A stretch of DNA of 9,191 bases from Deferribacteraceae bacterium (GCA_031278965.1 JAITJJ010000210.1:1-9191), one strand, 5' to 3'. Shown: positions 1 through 7,264, counted from the first letter of the stretch. Numbers and translations: made by a program. Notes: a model not told the origin generated them from the sequence alone.

Positions 1-539
1 CCCGCGCTTACGCTCTTTTTCACAACCACCGCATCATAGGGAACTTTAACAAAAGAGCGGCGGAGCTGCTCTTCCAATACGCTTAAATCCGCCATAGCGG
101 ATGTCAGGGTATTCTGGGCGATCTTATAGTCAGTTTCGGCATCTTGCAGGCGTTGTTTTGTGGCAGCGCTGCCCTCAAAGAGGAGCTTTATCCGCTCAAA
201 ATCCCGTTTGGCTTTTTCCAAAGATATTTTCTGCTGTTCCACCTTGGCTTTTGCAGCATTTATATTCTGAACCAATATCTCTGTGTCAATGGAAAAGAGG
301 GTGTCGCCTTTTTTCACTTGGTCGCCTTCCTCAAATGGGAGGGAGTTAATCCGCCCCGCCAATTCGCTTGCTATACGGGATGATGTGGTATACCTGATAT
401 TGCCTATATAGGTTCTCGTCTGAGAGATGCTGTCATTTGTGACTTTAACGGTGGAAACAAGCACCCCGCCGCTTTGGGCATAGGCGTTTCCTACTAGGAA
501 ACTTCCTATAAAAAAAAAGAAAATAGAAAAAAAACGCAT
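1..539 (-). CDS. RND-type periplasmic membrane-fusion (adaptor) protein, N-terminal part, runs off left edge
   Basis: Only the first 179 codons are present; no stop is reached before the window edge. The start is ATG at 539-537, with a GGGG Shine-Dalgarno-like run about six bases upstream. Residues 1-21 form a very hydrophobic, Phe-rich signal peptide ending in Ala-Tyr-Ala. No lipobox cysteine is seen, so a soluble or membrane-anchored periplasmic adaptor is more likely than a lipoprotein. About residues 43-87 read as the first half of a biotinyl/lipoyl-like domain (motif EEGDQVKKGDTLFSID). It is followed by an alpha-helical coiled-coil hairpin rich in Lys, Glu and Gln (about 88-160) and the return strand VKVPYDAVV with VSAG at the edge, as in AcrA/MdtA/HlyD-family adaptors. 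Such proteins link an inner-membrane RND or ABC exporter to an outer-membrane channel. The exporter gene probably lies further left (inference). The gene begins 27 nt after the CorA gene and probably shares its transcript. T8 and T9 homopolymers lie in the first ten codons. Confidence 0.88.
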   Translation of the reverse strand, partial: MRFFSIFFFFIGSFLVGNAYAQSGGVLVSTVKVTNDSISQTRTYIGNIRYTTSSRIASELAGRINSLPFEEGDQVKKGDTLFSIDTEILVQNINAAKAKVEQQKISLEKAKRDFERIKLLFEGSAATKQRLQDAETDYKIAQNTLTSAMADLSVLEEQLRRSFVKVPYDAVVVKKSVSA

Positions 540-566
540 GGAAACCCCAAAAAATAACCTAATCTA

Positions 567-1496
567 TTACCATAGTTTTTTGATCTTAAAGATAAAAAAC
601 ATATTAACGCCTATTAAAAGCATTGCCGCCAAAACTACAAAATAAGCGTATTTCATATGAAGCTCCGGCATATGGTCAAAATTCATCCCGTAGATGCCGG
701 TGATCACCATCAGCGGTAAGAATATGACAGATACGGTGGTCATAAGGTTCATTGTTCTGCTTAATTTATATTGCAAAAGAGTCAACATCTCCGCATGCAG
801 GCTTGTAAGGGTTTCCCAGAGGCTGTCGGCTATGGCAGCGGTGCGGCTGGCATGATCCCAGAGGTCTTTTATATATGGGATCATATCTTCAGAGAATATA
901 CTGTTATGGGGGCGGTGCTGTTTGTCTATTATGTCCGCTATGGGGCGCACCACCTTGCGGAAGGCGTGAATATCCCTGCGGGTGTTGAAGAGCAAGGCTA
1001 AGCCGCGGCTGTCCGCATCTTGTACAACTTCGTTTTCAAGAGCATCAATCTGATCCTGATAATCATAGGCGCATTCAAGGCAGTGATCTATTATCTGATC
1101 CAGAAGCTCGTAAATTATCTCCTCTACTTTCGGCGAGTTAAACCCGCCCGTGATCGTTTCAAAGTATTTCGTTATAAACGGCTGCTCCTCCTCCTCAAAA
1201 GAGATGATGAAGTCTTTCCCGTAAATAAAGTTCAATTGGGCGGTGCAGAGGGGGGTATCCTCTGCGGAGGGGGTAAAAATCTTTAGGATAAGTATTGAGT
1301 AGTGTTCGTGGTATTCATATTTGGACTGGTGATCCGCCATAAGGTCTTCAATGGAGAGCTCGTGAATCTTAAAGCGTTCTCCTATATCCTCCAGAGCGGT
1401 TGCGTCTTTTTCCCCGATAACCCTAAGCCATACCCCGTCCAGCGAGAGGGCATTCGCGGTTAGATCCATTTCATTATATATTATTCCTTTTATCAC
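567..1496 (-). CDS. corA: CorA family magnesium/cobalt (divalent cation) channel
   Basis: A 309-residue CorA-type pentameric inner-membrane channel that takes up Mg2+ and often Co2+ or Ni2+. The defining family signature is present: YGMN at residues 269-272, followed by FDHMPEL, at the end of the first transmembrane helix (about 247-267). The second helix spans about 281-302, and the protein ends in the basic tail KIKKLW typical of the family. Residues 1-245 are the charged cytoplasmic alpha/beta funnel and long stalk helix. Length is normal (usual range about 310-350). The start chosen is GTG at 1496-1494 because a perfect AGGAGG lies six bases upstream (1503-1508). The next in-frame ATG, nine codons in, has no such site. 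The gene has its own promoter at 1530-1558 and is followed after 27 nt by the efflux adaptor gene. Whether it carries mainly Mg2+ or another ion (for example a ZntB-like exporter) cannot be decided; the MPEL loop favours CorA proper. Confidence 0.95.
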   Translation of the reverse strand: MIKGIIYNEMDLTANALSLDGVWLRVIGEKDATALEDIGERFKIHELSIEDLMADHQSKYEYHEHYSILILKIFTPSAEDTPLCTAQLNFIYGKDFIISFEEEEQPFITKYFETITGGFNSPKVEEIIYELLDQIIDHCLECAYDYQDQIDALENEVVQDADSRGLALLFNTRRDIHAFRKVVRPIADIIDKQHRPHNSIFSEDMIPYIKDLWDHASRTAAIADSLWETLTSLHAEMLTLLQYKLSRTMNLMTTVSVIFLPLMVITGIYGMNFDHMPELHMKYAYFVVLAAMLLIGVNMFFIFKIKKLW

Positions 1497-1502
1497 CCGC
1501 CG

Positions 1503-1508
1503 CCTCCT
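1503..1508 (-). promoter_or_regulatory. Ribosome-binding site of corA that decides a GTG start
   Basis: The minus strand reads AGGAGG, a full match to the Shine-Dalgarno core, with a six-base spacer before the GTG at 1496. This is the strongest ribosome-binding site in the window and fixes the non-ATG start. Confidence 0.75.
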
Positions 1509-1529
1509 TGTGAAACTGTTGTTTATCCA

Positions 1530-1558
1530 ATTTTATGCCTGTAATTTATGAATGTAAA
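1530..1558 (-). promoter_or_regulatory. Sigma-70-like promoter for the corA-adaptor unit
   Basis: On the minus strand the -35 is TTTACA (1558-1553) and the -10 is TAAAAT (1535-1530). Each is one mismatch from consensus, and they are separated by exactly 17 bases. Transcription would start near 1523, giving a leader of about 27 nt that contains the AGGAGG site. This makes corA and the adaptor gene a unit independent of the atp operon upstream. The call rests on sequence match only. Confidence 0.6.
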
Positions 1559-1613
1559 GTTCTTATCTTTTTTGGTTTTCAGAAAGTAAACTCTTGATTT
1601 GGGGGCGGTTTCT

Positions 1614-1646
1614 GCAGATTGCCGGCAATCTGCCCTTATTTTTTAA
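1614..1646 (+). terminator. Terminator-like palindrome with U tract reading on the plus strand
   Basis: Positions 1614-1633 are a perfect 20-base palindrome. An 8-bp stem (GCAGATTG / CAATCTGC) closes on a CCGG tetraloop. On the plus strand it is followed by CC and then TTATTTTTT (1636-1644), the layout of an intrinsic terminator. On the minus strand, where all the flanking genes lie, the stem is followed by AGAAACCGCC, so it lacks a U tract in the direction expected for atpC. It may end an antisense or small plus-strand transcript, or act merely as a processing or stabilising hairpin. Confidence 0.4.
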
Positions 1647-1782
1647 TAAAAAGGTTTTTATTTGATCCAGTTCAGAACGAAAATAGAAGCATAAGATAAA
1701 TATTGCGCTGATAATGCGTGCAATCATACAGTCAACTACTATCACGTCTTTCAAATACATCTGCCGGCGGAACTATTTAATA

Positions 1783-1847
1783 GCTGCCCCTTCGCACATA
1801 CCCCAACTTCTTACTTGCCGCGAAAAGATTAAAGTGGAAGGGGAAGC
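1783..1847 (-). repeat. Imperfect inverted repeat just 3' of atpC
   Basis: Positions 1783-1797 and 1834-1847 are complementary over about 13 base pairs, with a perfect 7-bp core (CCCCTTC / GAAGGGG), one mismatch and one bulged base, around a 36-base loop. It begins 12 bases after the atpC stop codon. In the atp mRNA it would be a 3' stem-loop that could protect the transcript end or assist termination. No U run follows, so a classic intrinsic terminator is not supported. Confidence 0.4.
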
Positions 1848-1858
1848 CCTGTTCAGCG

Positions 1859-2278
1859 TTATACCGATTTCCTGTATCTCTCCGCTATCTGCAAACGGAG
1901 GGCGGCTCTGGCATACTTCTCAAGATAAGTGCTCTCTCCGTCTGTTTCTTTATATTTTGCAAGCTCCAACTCGCTCTCTTCTTTTAAGGTTTTAACGGCT
2001 TCATAGTCAATACTGCCGCCCAATTCCGCGCTATCCGCCAGAACTGTAACCTTATCATCCAAAACTTCCATAAAACCGCCGTCAACCGCCGCATATTCAG
2101 TAACGCCTTCGACGCTGTAGCGGAATTCCCCGCTTTTTAAAGAAGAGAAGAGGGCGGCGTGGCCGGGGAGAATCCCCATATCGCCTTCACTGCCGGATGC
2201 GTATATTTCATCCGTCTCGCAGCTTACCAAGAGTCGTTCCGGTGAAACAAGGGTGAGGGAAAGTTTATCGGGCATCAT
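1859..2278 (-). CDS. atpC: F-type ATP synthase epsilon subunit
   Basis: A 139-residue central-stalk subunit of F1 that joins gamma to the c-ring and in many bacteria restrains ATP hydrolysis through its C-terminal helices. Residues 1-84 are the beta-sandwich, with the family stretch EGDMGILPGHAALFSSLKSGE (about 31-51). Residues 91-137 are the two-helix C-terminal domain, here full length (ending ALRLQIAERYRKSV). At the start of the first C-terminal helix the sequence is IDYEAV. The arginine of the I(L)DxxRA ATP-binding motif known from Bacillus-type epsilon is therefore absent. Two adjacent ATG codons (2278 and 2275) are possible starts. The AGAGG site favours the second on spacing (six versus three bases), so the mature length may be 138. 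This is the last gene of the operon, 10 nt after atpD; the ribosome-binding site sits just after the atpD stop. Confidence 0.95.
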   Translation of the reverse strand: MMPDKLSLTLVSPERLLVSCETDEIYASGSEGDMGILPGHAALFSSLKSGEFRYSVEGVTEYAAVDGGFMEVLDDKVTVLADSAELGGSIDYEAVKTLKEESELELAKYKETDGESTYLEKYARAALRLQIAERYRKSV

Positions 2279-2288
2279 TTACCTCTCT

Positions 2289-3695
2289 TTAAACCGCTGT
2301 CTTCATCTTTTCCGCGTTGGCAAACACTTCCTCAATCCCGCCGCACATAAAGAAAGCTTGCTCCGGAAGCTCATCACAACCGCCCTCAAGAATCATTTTA
2401 AAGCCTTTGATGGTATCCGCCAATTTAACATATTTGCCCGGAGTCCCGGTAAACTGCTCGGCTACGTGGAAAGGTTGGGAGAGGAAACGCTGAATCTTTC
2501 TCGCCCTTGACACCGTCAATTTATCCTCTTCAGAAAGCTCTTCCATGCCCAAGATGGCTATAATGTCCTGCAACTCTTTATAACGCTGGAGCACCGCCTG
2601 AACATTGCGGGCGGCGTTGTAGTGCTCTTCTCCCACTATATTCGGATCCAATATCCTTGAGGTTGAATCAAGCGGATCCACCGCCGGATATATACCAAGC
2701 TCGGATATCGCCCTTGATAGGGTTGTGGTGGCATCAAGGTGGGCAAAGGTGGTGGCGGGAGCAGGGTCTGTAAGGTCGTCCGCCGGAACGTATATGGCTT
2801 GAACACTCGTAATGGAACCTTTCTTTGTGGAGGTGATCCGCTCCTGCAATTCACCCATCTCCGTTCCAAGCGTGGGCTGATAGCCAACAGCAGAGGGCAT
2901 GCGCCCAAGGAGAGCGGAAACCTCTGAACCGGCTTGGGTAAAACGGAATATATTATCCACAAAGAGGAGCACATCCTGCCCCTCATCCCTAAAGTTTTCC
3001 GCCACCGTAAGGGCGGAGAGGGCAACCCTCATACGCGCTCCGGGAGGTTCGTTCATCTGACCGTAAACCAGGGCAACCTTATCCAAGACATTTGATTCGC
3101 TCATCTCTTGATAGAGATCATTGCCTTCCCTTGTTCTCTCCCCAACACCCGCCACAACAGAACACCCGCCGTGCTGTTTGGCGATATTATTTATAAGCTC
3201 CATAATAATTACGGTTTTGCCCACGCCCGCACCGCCGAAAAGGCCGGTTTTGCCGCCTTTTGTATACGGTTCAAGGAGGTCTATAACCTTAATCCCAGTT
3301 TCAAGCATTTCAACAGAGGTCTCCTGATCTTCAAGAGACGGAGTGGGTTGGTGAATAGAACGGTGGGATGCGGCTTTAACCGGCCCTGCATCATCAGTGG
3401 GTTCCCCAACCACATTTAATATCCGCCCAAGCACCTCTTTGCCTACCGGAACAGTAATCGGAGCACCGGTGTTTTCCACATCCATACCCCTAACAAGCCC
3501 GTCTGTAGTGGTCATCGCTACCGCGCGGACGGTATCCTCGCCAAGATGCTGGGCAACTTCACACATAACCGTGCGCTTATGCGTCTTATCTTCAATCTTT
3601 AGAGCTGTAAATATCTCCGGCAACGCCCCCGCCTCAAATTTTGCGTCCACCACAGGTCCGATAACCTGAACGATCTTCCCTTTGCTTTGAGCCAT
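2289..3695 (-). CDS. atpD: F-type ATP synthase beta subunit (catalytic)
   Basis: A 468-residue catalytic subunit, three copies per F1, that makes ATP from ADP and phosphate. Visible in order are the beta-barrel N-terminus (1-80), the Walker A loop GGAGVGKT (154-161) and GERTREGNDLY (185-195) with the catalytic glutamate at 190. These are followed by Walker B LLFVD with Asp247, the conserved run GSEVSALLGRMPSAVGYQPT, and the alpha/beta family signature PAVDPLDSTS (337-346). The lever region reads EELSEED (385-391) in place of the usual DELSEED, a conservative change. All key residues are intact and the length is typical. The ATG start at 3695 has AAGGAG nine bases upstream. It lies 24 nt after atpG and 10 nt before atpC in the atp operon. 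Extremely well conserved, so the assignment is secure. Confidence 0.99.
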   Translation of the reverse strand: MAQSKGKIVQVIGPVVDAKFEAGALPEIFTALKIEDKTHKRTVMCEVAQHLGEDTVRAVAMTTTDGLVRGMDVENTGAPITVPVGKEVLGRILNVVGEPTDDAGPVKAASHRSIHQPTPSLEDQETSVEMLETGIKVIDLLEPYTKGGKTGLFGGAGVGKTVIIMELINNIAKQHGGCSVVAGVGERTREGNDLYQEMSESNVLDKVALVYGQMNEPPGARMRVALSALTVAENFRDEGQDVLLFVDNIFRFTQAGSEVSALLGRMPSAVGYQPTLGTEMGELQERITSTKKGSITSVQAIYVPADDLTDPAPATTFAHLDATTTLSRAISELGIYPAVDPLDSTSRILDPNIVGEEHYNAARNVQAVLQRYKELQDIIAILGMEELSEEDKLTVSRARKIQRFLSQPFHVAEQFTGTPGKYVKLADTIKGFKMILEGGCDELPEQAFFMCGGIEEVFANAEKMKTAV

Positions 3696-3719
3696 CTATC
3701 TTTTCTCCTTCATTTCAGA

Positions 3720-4574
3720 CTATTTCAGGGCTTCAGCACCGTTCACAATGTCCAGAAGATCCATTGTGATCGCCTGCTGCCGCGCTTTATTGTAGTTTAA
3801 TACAAGTTTCTTAATCATATCGTCCGCACTGCGGGTGGCGTTATCCATAGCAACCATACGCGCCCCGTGCTCGCCCGCGCCTGATTCCAAAAGCGCATGA
3901 TAAACCGAAAAATCAATATATCTCGGAACTATTTCATCCAAAAGGGCGCAGGCAGTGGGTTCAAATATATAATTAACCTTTTCCTTCCCGTCCGTAGCGT
4001 CAAAAGAGAGGGGGAGGAGTTTTTCCAACTTTGCCGCCTGATAGGCAACGGAGCGGAATTCATTATATACAAGGTAGAGTTCGTCAAAAACTCCTTCAAG
4101 AAAGGATTGCTTTACTCTGCCGGTTATCTCCCGCGCCGTGTCATAGGTAAACTTGCCGCCTAAGGCTATCCACTTCTCCAATATGGAAAAGTTGCGGCGC
4201 TTAAAGAAATCAAACGCTTTTTTTCCAACAATAAAGAGCTTTACGGAGGCGTCTGAGTGTTCTTCCGCAAAGGTTAAGACCAGACGGTTAATATTGGAGT
4301 TGAATCCGCCGCACAAACCCCTGTCTGAGGAGACCACAATCAGGGCGATATTTTTTACTTCCGCTTTTGGCTTAAGAAACGGACTCTCCCCTTTTGACTG
4401 CCCAGAGAGGCTTGCCGCCACTTCCCGTATCTTTTCCGAATAGGTGCGGGTGGCGTTCATAGCTTCAACAGCTTTTCGCATCTTAGCCGCCGAAACCATC
4501 TTCATCGCCTTTGTCACCTTCTGGGTGTTTTTCACTGAAACAATCTGCCGTTTTATATCTCTGGTGTTTGCCAT
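3720..4574 (-). CDS. atpG: F-type ATP synthase gamma subunit
   Basis: The rotating central shaft of F1, 284 residues from the chosen start. The N-terminal helix begins ANTRDIKRQIVSVKNTQKVT and continues KAMKMVSAAKMRKA. The Rossmann-like middle contains SSDRGLCGGFN (about 82-92), and the C-terminal helix contains MDNATRSADDMI. The PROSITE-type gamma signature near the end reads ITMDLLDIVNGAEA (about 269-282). It fits except that the usual glutamate of ITxE is aspartate. A GTG at 4583 directly abuts the atpA stop and would add three residues. ATG at 4574 is preferred because the family starts there (M-A-x-x-R-D-I) and because AGGTG lies six bases upstream. That site overlaps the atpA stop codon (TAGGTG), which suggests translational coupling to atpA. 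Stop is TAG at 3722-3720. Confidence 0.97.
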   Translation of the reverse strand: MANTRDIKRQIVSVKNTQKVTKAMKMVSAAKMRKAVEAMNATRTYSEKIREVAASLSGQSKGESPFLKPKAEVKNIALIVVSSDRGLCGGFNSNINRLVLTFAEEHSDASVKLFIVGKKAFDFFKRRNFSILEKWIALGGKFTYDTAREITGRVKQSFLEGVFDELYLVYNEFRSVAYQAAKLEKLLPLSFDATDGKEKVNYIFEPTACALLDEIVPRYIDFSVYHALLESGAGEHGARMVAMDNATRSADDMIKKLVLNYNKARQQAITMDLLDIVNGAEALK

Positions 4575-4583
4575 AAACTGCAC

Positions 4584-6092
4584 CTATGCAACAAACTGTT
4601 TTTTAAAGGCATCTATCGCCTCTCTAAGTTTTGCCGTAAGCTCATCTGAGAGAGTTTTCTTTTCGGAAATCTCTTTTAATATGTCCGCATAGTTTATGCT
4701 TAAAAAGTTCAGATACTCTTGTTCAAACTTCTGAACTGCGGGGAGGGGAATATCATCAAGATACCCGTTGACGCCCGCAAAGAGCACCGCCACCTGATTC
4801 TGAACAGAAACAGGTTTGTATTGCACCTGCTTTAATAGCTCCACCAAGCGGCTGCCCCGTGTAAGCTGTCTCTGGGTGGCGGCATCAAGGTCGCTTCCGA
4901 ACTGGGCAAAAGCCGCCATAGCACGGTATTGCGCCAGATCAAGCCTAAGCCGCCCCGCCACCTGTTTCATAGCTTTTATCTGGGCGGAGCTCCCCACACG
5001 GGAAACAGATATTCCCACATTCAACGCCGGGCGCACCCCGCTGAAGAAGAGGTCTGTTTCAAGGAAGATCTGCCCGTCTGTAATGGATATTACGTTGGTG
5101 GGGATATAAGCGGAAACATCTCCCGCCTGTGTTTCAATAATGGGAAGGGCTGTAAGAGAACCACCCCCCAACTGGTCGTTTAACTTTGCGGCGCGCTCCA
5201 GGAGGCGGGAGTGAAGGTAGAATACATCCCCCGGATATGCCTCACGCCCCGGAGGTCTGCGCAATAGAAGCGACATCTGGCGATATGCGGTGGCGTGTTT
5301 TGAAAGATCGTCATATACAAGGAGAGCATGACGGCCGTTGTCGCGGAAATACTCTCCCATAGTGCACCCCGCAAGGGGAGCAATAAATTGGAGCGGCGCT
5401 GATTCGCTCGCGGTGGCGGCAACCACAATCGTATATTCCATAGCGCCGTATTTTTCAAGAGTTTCCACCACCTGCGCCACTGTGGAACGTTTCTGTCCGA
5501 TTGCCACATAGACGCAGATCATATTCTGCCCTTTCTGGTTTATAATGGTATCAATGGCGATGGCGGTCTTCCCTGTCTGGCGGTCGCCTATGATAAGCTC
5601 CCGCTGTCCGCGTCCGATAGGGATCATAGAATCTATGGCTTTAATCCCTGTCTGAACGGATTCATATACCGAGCGGCGGGTAAGGATGCCCGGAGCAATC
5701 TTTTCTATAACGTCTGTTTTTTTTGTATTTATGGGACCCTTTCCGTCTATCGGGACGCCCAGAGGAGAAACAACGCGTCCAATGAGCTCGTCTCCCACAG
5801 GAACGCTGGCAATACGCCCGGTGCGTTTAACGGTATCCCCTTCCTTTATATGCTCAAAATCTCCGAGGATAACCACGCCGACGCTCTCCTCTTCCAGGTT
5901 CAGCGCCATACCAAAGACGTTATGGGGAAATTCCACCAATTCTCCTGCCATAATATTGTCAAGGCCGTAAATTTTAGCTATTCCGTCCCCGGCGCTGACT
6001 ACGGTGCCAATCTCCGCCATTTCTACTTTGCGGTCAAAATTTTTGATCTGCTCCCGTATTATCTGACTGATCTCATCAGCTTTAATCTGCAT
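4584..6092 (-). CDS. atpA: F-type ATP synthase alpha subunit
   Basis: A 502-residue non-catalytic nucleotide-binding subunit, three copies per F1, alternating with beta. It shows the alpha-type Walker A GDRQTGKT (169-176) and Walker B LLVYDD (about 257-262). The family signature PALNVGISVS (355-364) is followed by Arg365, which reaches into the catalytic site of the neighbouring beta as the arginine finger. Length is standard (about 500-510). Start ATG at 6092 has AAGGAG about ten bases upstream. A closer out-of-frame ATG (6099) opens a five-codon frame, ATG CTT TAT GCA GAT TAA, which overlaps the true start. The gene follows atpH after 36 nt, and its TAG stop is nine bases before the atpG ATG. 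Confidence 0.99.
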   Translation of the reverse strand: MQIKADEISQIIREQIKNFDRKVEMAEIGTVVSAGDGIAKIYGLDNIMAGELVEFPHNVFGMALNLEEESVGVVILGDFEHIKEGDTVKRTGRIASVPVGDELIGRVVSPLGVPIDGKGPINTKKTDVIEKIAPGILTRRSVYESVQTGIKAIDSMIPIGRGQRELIIGDRQTGKTAIAIDTIINQKGQNMICVYVAIGQKRSTVAQVVETLEKYGAMEYTIVVAATASESAPLQFIAPLAGCTMGEYFRDNGRHALLVYDDLSKHATAYRQMSLLLRRPPGREAYPGDVFYLHSRLLERAAKLNDQLGGGSLTALPIIETQAGDVSAYIPTNVISITDGQIFLETDLFFSGVRPALNVGISVSRVGSSAQIKAMKQVAGRLRLDLAQYRAMAAFAQFGSDLDAATQRQLTRGSRLVELLKQVQYKPVSVQNQVAVLFAGVNGYLDDIPLPAVQKFEQEYLNFLSINYADILKEISEKKTLSDELTAKLREAIDAFKKQFVA

Positions 6093-6128
6093 AAAGCATT
6101 ATCTCCTTAAAAAACAATTAAGTATCTA

Positions 6129-6662
6129 TTAGCTCAAAAGCGCTTTCATGGCGGAAATTCTGCCAAGAAGGCTGGCATCGTAAAGGGTGCTTCCGATGGT
6201 AACTTTTAGCCCGCCCAAAAGGGAAGGGTCTATGATTTCCTTTAATATAACGTTCTTGCGGGCGATCTTTTTCAGTTGGGCGGCAAGGGCTGTTTTCACT
6301 GAATCCCCCACTTTGGAGGCATAAACCACCTCCGCTAAAACTTCGCTGTTGCTCTCGCGGATAAGGGCGGCAAAAGCGTCTATAGCCTGCGGGAGAATAT
6401 TTATGCGGCGCTTGCCTGCAAGAACGGTTAGAAAAGCATAAGTGAGCTTGGATATGAACCCTTTTTTATAGATGGCGCCCACCGCACTTTGCACTTCAAA
6501 ACTATTAAGGGTGGCGTTATTTATAAGAATGCCGAATTCGCGGTTTGCAGTGAGCACCGCAAGCTGCCGCATATCTTCAGCGACCTCGTTTAATACCTTT
6601 TCTGCTTTTGCCTCTTGATATAAGGCTTCCGCATATCTTTTTGCAACCGTTAGATTTTTCAC
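6129..6662 (-). CDS. atpH: F-type ATP synthase delta subunit (OSCP-like stator)
   Basis: A 177-residue subunit that clamps the b/b' stalk to the top of the alpha3-beta3 head. The N-terminal six-helix bundle begins LTVAKRYAEALYQ. The C-terminal family signature runs from DPSLLGG to YDASLLGRI (145-169), matching the delta/OSCP pattern. Length is typical. The start is GTG at 6662 with GGGGGT about five bases upstream; no in-frame ATG is better placed. An out-of-frame ATG (6667) overlaps the start. It lies 14 nt after atpF and 36 nt before atpA. Confidence 0.96.
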   Translation of the reverse strand: MKNLTVAKRYAEALYQEAKAEKVLNEVAEDMRQLAVLTANREFGILINNATLNSFEVQSAVGAIYKKGFISKLTYAFLTVLAGKRRINILPQAIDAFAALIRESNSEVLAEVVYASKVGDSVKTALAAQLKKIARKNVILKEIIDPSLLGGLKVTIGSTLYDASLLGRISAMKALLS

Positions 6663-6676
6663 TGCATACCCCCGCT

Positions 6677-7264
6677 TTATGCTCCAATCTTAGAGACGGC
6701 GTTTTCAATATAACGCTCTTTCTCCGCATCGTCTTCGCGGGCGGCAAGGGCTGCCTCCGCCTGTTCTATGGCTAGCAGCGCTATCTCGCTCCGGAGGTTT
6801 GCCACAGCCTTGATAACTTCCGCGTCCACCGCCTTTTTCACATGTTCTTTATACTTTGCGGCGGAGGCCTCCGCCTCTTTAAGGATGAGTTCCGCCTCTT
6901 TTTCCGCCGTATTTCTTGCAACGGCTTTCATCTCATCAAGCTCTTTGGTCATACCGTCTATCTTTGCGGCATATTCCGCCAAATCTCTCTCGGCGGCAGC
7001 GCACGCGCTTTCGGCATCGTCTATGGTTTTACGGATATTCTCCGCGCCGGACACCAAAGCGTTTTTAATCCGTTTTGCAAGGAGTTTGTATAAAATGGCG
7101 GCAAAGATCGCAAAAACAAAGATTCTCCACAACAGCCCGCTCAAAGGGCTGTCACCCCCTTCTTCGGAGGCAAAGGCAAAAAGAGGGAAGAGGGTTACAA
7201 AAAAAGAGGCGATCCCCCCAACTGCACCAAATCTCCCCAACTTACTGAATACAGTTAATATCAC
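6677..7264 (-). CDS. atpF: F-type ATP synthase b subunit (peripheral stalk) with signal-peptide-like N-terminus
   Basis: 195 residues, longer than the usual 156-170 because of an N-terminal hydrophobic stretch (about 12-32) ending Ala-Phe-Ala/Ser-Glu, which resembles a cleavable signal peptide. The true membrane anchor follows at about 45-63 (LWRIFVFAIFAAILYKLLAKRI). A long Ala/Glu/Lys-rich coiled coil then dimerises with b' and ends at delta. Extra signal-like N-termini are known in some deltaproteobacterial b subunits (established family knowledge, not tested here). The start is GTG at 7264 with GGAG six bases upstream. It sits 28 nt after atpF' and 14 nt before atpH. The coiled-coil part is low in sequence identity between species, so assignment rests on architecture and position between b' and delta. 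Confidence 0.94.
   Translation of the reverse strand: MILTVFSKLGRFGAVGGIASFFVTLFPLFAFASEEGGDSPLSGLLWRIFVFAIFAAILYKLLAKRIKNALVSGAENIRKTIDDAESACAAAERDLAEYAAKIDGMTKELDEMKAVARNTAEKEAELILKEAEASAAKYKEHVKKAVDAEVIKAVANLRSEIALLAIEQAEAALAAREDDAEKERYIENAVSKIGA

Larger units (their letters stand above)
1497..1858 (-). other. Non-coding spacer between the atp operon and corA
   Basis: A 362-base stretch without a convincing gene. It holds the corA promoter and ribosome-binding site, an imperfect long inverted repeat just 3' of atpC, and a perfect short palindrome. No minus-strand intrinsic terminator with a clear U tract was found for the atp operon. A 65-codon open frame crosses it (1563-1760, minus) with one hydrophobic segment, but it lacks a ribosome-binding site and any recognisable family feature. 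Confidence 0.6.

Noticed and set aside
495..508. Palindrome TAGGAA-AC-TTCCTA beside the T tracts, considered as a terminator after corA
   Set aside because: On the minus strand the T runs come before, not after, the stem, and it lies inside the adaptor coding sequence.
1563..1760. 65-codon minus-strand ORF between atpC and corA with a hydrophobic segment
   Set aside because: It has no ribosome-binding site before its ATG and no family feature. It passes through the palindrome and ends just before the corA promoter, so a chance frame in spacer DNA is more likely.
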